Below the pieces are notes generated by a model that did not search any database, was not told where the DNA came from, and saw nothing but the letters and a program-made list of their open reading frames with translations. Of a stretch of 64,000 nucleotides of DNA, positions 60,657-64,000 are shown one piece after another (the stretch's first letter is position 1; each line of letters begins with the position of its first letter). The translations under genes were made by a program, and so were the position numbers. Source of the stretch: Synechococcus sp. BSA11S (GTDB lineage Bacteria; Cyanobacteriota; Cyanobacteriia; PCC-6307; Cyanobiaceae); NCBI RefSeq assembly GCF_014224355.1, contig NZ_VNWP01000003.1, forward strand, positions 124,001 to 188,000, in the 5' to 3' direction.

Positions 60657-63479
60657 TCAGAGCGACTGACCAGCCGGGCGCTCCATGGCTGGGGTGGCTG
60701 AAGCCGAGGCCAGCAGATCGATCGACTCCGAAACCGGAAAACGGTTGATCGCCTGGAGTGCCTTGCGGGAGGTGGTACGCAGCTGCTCGCTGATCGCTTC
60801 GGCGTAGGGCACCTGCGCCAGCAGGTCGACGGTACGGCGCAGGATCCGAACCACATCGCCCTCATCAAGGGACGTGTTGGCGATCACGTCATTCCAGCTG
60901 CTGCCGCGGGCCCAGGCATGGACCAGTCCCATCAGCTCGGGCTCCCACCAGGCCGGCACCACCACCTGGGCCCGCTCCTGATGGCGCAGCAGCTCCCGGC
61001 GCAGGCCGCTCAGGTCGTGCAGGGCCTCCTCCGAGCGCGGCGGTGGAGGGAAGCCGCTCCAGAGATCAGGGCGGTTGACCTCGGTGCTGATGGCTTCAAA
61101 CACCGCCGCCAGCTCGGCCGGGTTGAGCTCATCGAGGTGACCGCTCATCAGGGCCAGGCCCAGCCAGAGCTCGTTGTCGCCCCGCAGGGCCGCCACGGTA
61201 CGGCCCACCTCGGTGGGCTCGAGGCCCTCAGGCCCGGCCAGGGCGCCGAAGGCGCGCAGGATCTCGATCAGGGCCAGGAAGGTGTCCCAGTGGCGATTGG
61301 CGCGGTGGTGCAGCAGGCGCTGGCGCTCCTCGATCTCGATGCCCAGTTCCTCCATGCGCCGTCGCTGCTTCTTGAGCTGGCGCCGGTCTCCCCAGCGATG
61401 GGCGGGATGCTGTTCCAGCTCCTCCTCCAGCTGCTGCACCAGCTCCGCCTGGCTGCGGACCTCTCCGGCCAGGTCGTACTGGGGGGTGTGCATGTCGTGG
61501 CGGCGGGCCATCGACGCCACCGCCAGAGCCAGGCCACCACTGGCGTTGTCGCCATGGCGAATCTCCCCGGCATGCTCCAGCCGGGGTGTCGCGATCGTCT
61601 CCACCTGCAGACAGCTGAGCTCGGCATGGAGGCTCACCACCGCATGGCAGGGGACCAGGATCCAGACGTTCTCGTCGGTGAGGCAGAGCAGCAGGGGGAA
61701 CTGGCCGGAGCCCTTCTGCTTGGCCACGATCACCGCCGGCGTGACCCGCCCCCGCAGCTGGGGGGCCTTGAGGCTGACCAGGGCACCCTCGCTGGCGAAC
61801 TGCAGCGCCAGGGTGAGCTCGTGGGCCAGGGTCTCCTCGGCCTGCTGCTGAAGGATGCGCTGGATGCGCCGCTCCTCCCGCAGCCGCTCCCGTTGCTTCT
61901 CGTAGACCTCGAAGTCCTCCCAGGGGATGTCGGCGGTGGGGCCCGCCAACTGGGCCAGCTGGGCGCGCAGGCCGGCGATCCTGGATTCGTCCTCGGCCAG
62001 ATCCAGGGTGGCGAGGTAGCGCCCGAAGCTGCGTTCCACCAGCTGCTGGGCCTTGGTGAGGTCGTAGCGCTGCAGCAGGTTCAGCACCATCCCGTAGCTG
62101 GGAGTGAACTGGCTCACCAGTGGGTCGGCGGGGCTGGTGGCCAGCGCACCGGCCTCACGCACCCCCTCGAAGCGGCTCTGCACCGTGACGACATAGCCCT
62201 GCACATCAAGCCCCCTACGGCCGGCCCGGCCTGCCATCTGCAGGAACTCGCTGCCCATCAGCGGACGATGGCCCCGCTCGGTGCGCTTGGAGAGCGCCGA
62301 GATCACCGTGGTGCGGGCCGGCATGTTGATGCCCGCCGCCAGGGTTTCGGTGGCGAAGACCACCTTGATCAGCCCCTGCTGGAACAGCTCCTCGATCAGT
62401 TCCTTCCAGGCCGGCAGGACACCGGCATGGTGGGCGGCGATGCCGCGGGTGAGGGCCTCGGCGTGGCCGCCATCGCGCACCGCTTCGGGGGTGGCGGCCA
62501 CGAAGGCATCAAGCCGCGCCACGATCCTGGCCTGCTCCTGCTCGCTCACCAGGCAGACCCGGCCCAGGTCACGCACCGCCTTGTCACAGCCGCGGCGGCT
62601 GAAGATGAAATAGATGGCGGGTAGCATGTCGCGCTCGGCCATCTGGGCCACCACGAAGGGGAGCGGAGCCGCCTCAGGCTGAGGGGGCCTGGGGCTCCGG
62701 CCCTTGCGACGTTCGCCCTTGGGGGCCCGCCACACCTTGCAGTTGGGGTGGAGGCCGGTGCCCTGCTCGTTGAGGAGGGGATGCAGGCCCTTGGCGCTGC
62801 AGAAACTGAAGGCCAGCGGCACCGGCCGGTGATCGCTGATCACCAGCGTGGTGGGCCCGTGCACCCGCTCGATCCAGTCGGTGAGCTGGCCGGCGTTGGC
62901 CACCGTGGCCGAGAGGGCCACCAGCTGCACGGGAGGCGGGCAGTGGATGATCGATTCCTCCCAGACGGTGCCCCGCTGGGAGTCATTCATGTAGTGGCAT
63001 TCATCGAGCACCACCGCCTCCACATCGGCAAGCGGATCGTCGCCGCGATCCACCTCCGCGTAGAGCATGTTGCGGAAGATCTCGGTGGTCATCACCACGA
63101 TCGGGGCGTCCCGATTCGTGCTCAGATCGCCGGTCATCAGGCCCACGCGATCGGCGCCGAACTGCTCACGGAAATCGCGCAGTTTCTGGTTGGAGAGAGC
63201 CTTGAGCGGAGTGGTGTAGAACACCTTCTGGCCGTGGGCGAGGGCCCGGTGGATGGCGTATTCGCCCACCAGCGTTTTGCCGGAGCCGGTGGGAGCACTC
63301 ACCACCACCGAATGGCCCTGGTTGAGAGCATCAATCGCCTCCAGCTGGAAGGGATCGAGGGGAAAGGGAAAAAGCTGATCCAGGGCCGGAACATCGACCG
63401 GAACCATGGCCCCAAACGCGGCTGGACGCCCCCGAGCCGCCGCCGGATCAGGTGGAGCGTCGGAACCGGCGGTTTGCAT
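60657..63479 (-). CDS. Ski2-like DEAD/DEAH-box RNA helicase
   Basis: 940 residues. Walker A is SAPTGSGKTLVGEYA near residue 62, motif Ib TTPLKALSNQKL, Walker B/DEVH-type LDECHYMND near 155, SAT in LVALSATVAN, and motif VI QMAGRAGRRGLD near 420. A long insertion and a C-terminal DSHCT-like helical domain (YDLTKAQQLVERSFGRYL; LVHAWARGSSWNDVIANTSLDEGDVVRILRR) match Ski2/Mtr4-type helicases such as plastid ISE2. It probably unwinds RNA for processing or decay. It diverges from bioF across about 68 bases. Confidence 0.93.
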   Translation of the reverse strand: MQTAGSDAPPDPAAARGRPAAFGAMVPVDVPALDQLFPFPLDPFQLEAIDALNQGHSVVVSAPTGSGKTLVGEYAIHRALAHGQKVFYTTPLKALSNQKLRDFREQFGADRVGLMTGDLSTNRDAPIVVMTTEIFRNMLYAEVDRGDDPLADVEAVVLDECHYMNDSQRGTVWEESIIHCPPPVQLVALSATVANAGQLTDWIERVHGPTTLVISDHRPVPLAFSFCSAKGLHPLLNEQGTGLHPNCKVWRAPKGERRKGRSPRPPQPEAAPLPFVVAQMAERDMLPAIYFIFSRRGCDKAVRDLGRVCLVSEQEQARIVARLDAFVAATPEAVRDGGHAEALTRGIAAHHAGVLPAWKELIEELFQQGLIKVVFATETLAAGINMPARTTVISALSKRTERGHRPLMGSEFLQMAGRAGRRGLDVQGYVVTVQSRFEGVREAGALATSPADPLVSQFTPSYGMVLNLLQRYDLTKAQQLVERSFGRYLATLDLAEDESRIAGLRAQLAQLAGPTADIPWEDFEVYEKQRERLREERRIQRILQQQAEETLAHELTLALQFASEGALVSLKAPQLRGRVTPAVIVAKQKGSGQFPLLLCLTDENVWILVPCHAVVSLHAELSCLQVETIATPRLEHAGEIRHGDNASGGLALAVASMARRHDMHTPQYDLAGEVRSQAELVQQLEEELEQHPAHRWGDRRQLKKQRRRMEELGIEIEERQRLLHHRANRHWDTFLALIEILRAFGALAGPEGLEPTEVGRTVAALRGDNELWLGLALMSGHLDELNPAELAAVFEAISTEVNRPDLWSGFPPPPRSEEALHDLSGLRRELLRHQERAQVVVPAWWEPELMGLVHAWARGSSWNDVIANTSLDEGDVVRILRRTVDLLAQVPYAEAISEQLRTTSRKALQAINRFPVSESIDLLASASATPAMERPAGQSL

Positions 63480-63547
63480 CCTCCAATCCTATGGGCTGCT
63501 CAGCAAGCAGAGTGGAGGTCTGCAACTGCCCCGGCGGTGCCGCCCGC

Positions 63548-64000
63548 GTGCCCCCTGATCCGCTCGATACGATCAAGCAGGCTCTGAGCCGGCTCCCCGC
63601 CGAGCGGAGACGCTCTCTGCGCACGTTTCGTCCCGGTCCCGAGGCCACCCTGTTGCCTGGCCAGGCTGGCCGACCAGTGGGCCCCCTGCTTGATCTGGCC
63701 AGCAACGACTATCTGGGGCTCAGCGCCCACCCCAGCCTGAAGACGGCGGCGATGGCCGCGATCAACGGCGAAGGGGTGGGCTGCGGGGGATCAAGGCTCG
63801 TGAGCGGCACGCGTCCTTGCCACGACTCCCTCGAGGCGGCCCTGGCCCACTGGCTGGGGCGTGAGCGGGTGCTGCTCTTCCCCAGCGGCTTTCAGGCCAA
63901 TCTGGCCGCGGTGCTGGCCCTGGCCGATCGCCGCAGCGACGTGATCGCCGACCGCCTGATCCACCACTCCCTGCTGGTGGGGATCCAGGCCAGCGGCGCC
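63548..64000 (+). CDS. bioF: 8-amino-7-oxononanoate synthase-like protein, N-terminal part (cut by window edge)
   Basis: 151 codons are visible; the frame is open to the window end. LLDLASNDYLGLSAHPSLK, GVGCGGSRLVSGTRPCHDSL, LGRERVLLFPSGFQANLAAV and ADRLIHHSLLVGIQASGA are typical of the alpha-oxoamine synthase family, in which BioF condenses pimeloyl thioester with alanine using PLP. The PLP lysine lies beyond the edge. The GTG at 63548 is chosen; in-frame starts at 63512 (GTG) and 63491 (ATG) are possible. BioF rather than another oxoamine synthase is likely but not proven. Confidence 0.85.
   Translation, partial: MPPDPLDTIKQALSRLPAERRRSLRTFRPGPEATLLPGQAGRPVGPLLDLASNDYLGLSAHPSLKTAAMAAINGEGVGCGGSRLVSGTRPCHDSLEAALAHWLGRERVLLFPSGFQANLAAVLALADRRSDVIADRLIHHSLLVGIQASGA

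Overview
This window is a gene-dense, GC-rich stretch of a cyanobacterial chromosome. Allophycocyanin and phycobilisome core genes (apcE-apcA-apcB-apcC), a split ATP synthase locus with paired b/b' subunits, the ferredoxin-thioredoxin reductase variable chain, PSRP-3/Ycf65, a photosystem II S4-domain protein and several cyanobacteria-only families (DUF1818, DUF2811, DUF3326, DUF4278) all point that way. Gene order and base composition suggest a picocyanobacterium of the Synechococcus/Cyanobium group. I see no insertion sequence, prophage, CRISPR array or rRNA operon, and almost everything looks like core genome.

Layout: 1-8278 holds serA-prmA, the PSII S4 protein, tRNA-Val(GAC), murD, an EVE-domain gene between two membrane proteins, DUF2811, DUF1818 and rpoZ. 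8346-15901 holds an Hsp70-like ATPase with a membrane-anchored partner, ftrV, pyrR, gpmI, secG, msrB and an MFS transporter. 15921-20143 holds groL-groS under a CIRCE operator, divergent from the ATP synthase beta-epsilon operon. 20160-29917 holds a transaldolase-like gene, a rhomboid-like protein without its catalytic serine, a penicillin-binding protein fused to an FHA domain and, divergent from it, a tight six-gene operon: small membrane protein, FHA protein, kinase with zinc ribbon, TerY-like vWA protein, PP2C phosphatase and an anchored protein of unknown function. 29948-40214 holds PSRP-3, a HAD hydrolase, pepP, a CNNM-GTPase-nadD-nadE chain, ald, DUF3326 and a 2Fe-2S ferredoxin. 40290-47004 is the main atp operon with a 2OG-Fe(II) oxygenase-like gene at its end. 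47040-53235 is a methyltransferase and the apc cluster. 53316-57132 holds ftsW, ccdA, ccs1 and queF. 57224-58379 is a nitrogen-control module. 58403-64000 holds tlyA, purB, a Ski2-like helicase and the start of bioF.

Two regions deserve attention. The first is the phospho-signalling island at 22061-29917: a TerY-P triad (vWA + PP2C + kinase) with two FHA phosphopeptide readers, one of them built into a peptidoglycan synthase, which suggests a Ser/Thr-phosphorylation circuit acting on the cell envelope. The second is the segment at 57224-58315. There a sigma-70-type promoter and a glutamine-riboswitch-like RNA (57264-57331) precede a small DUF4278 protein; a perfect NtcA half-site pair (GTA-N8-TAC), a strong hairpin, a small conserved-looking ORF and glnB (PII) follow. 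Together they look like a compact glutamine/2-oxoglutarate sensing locus.
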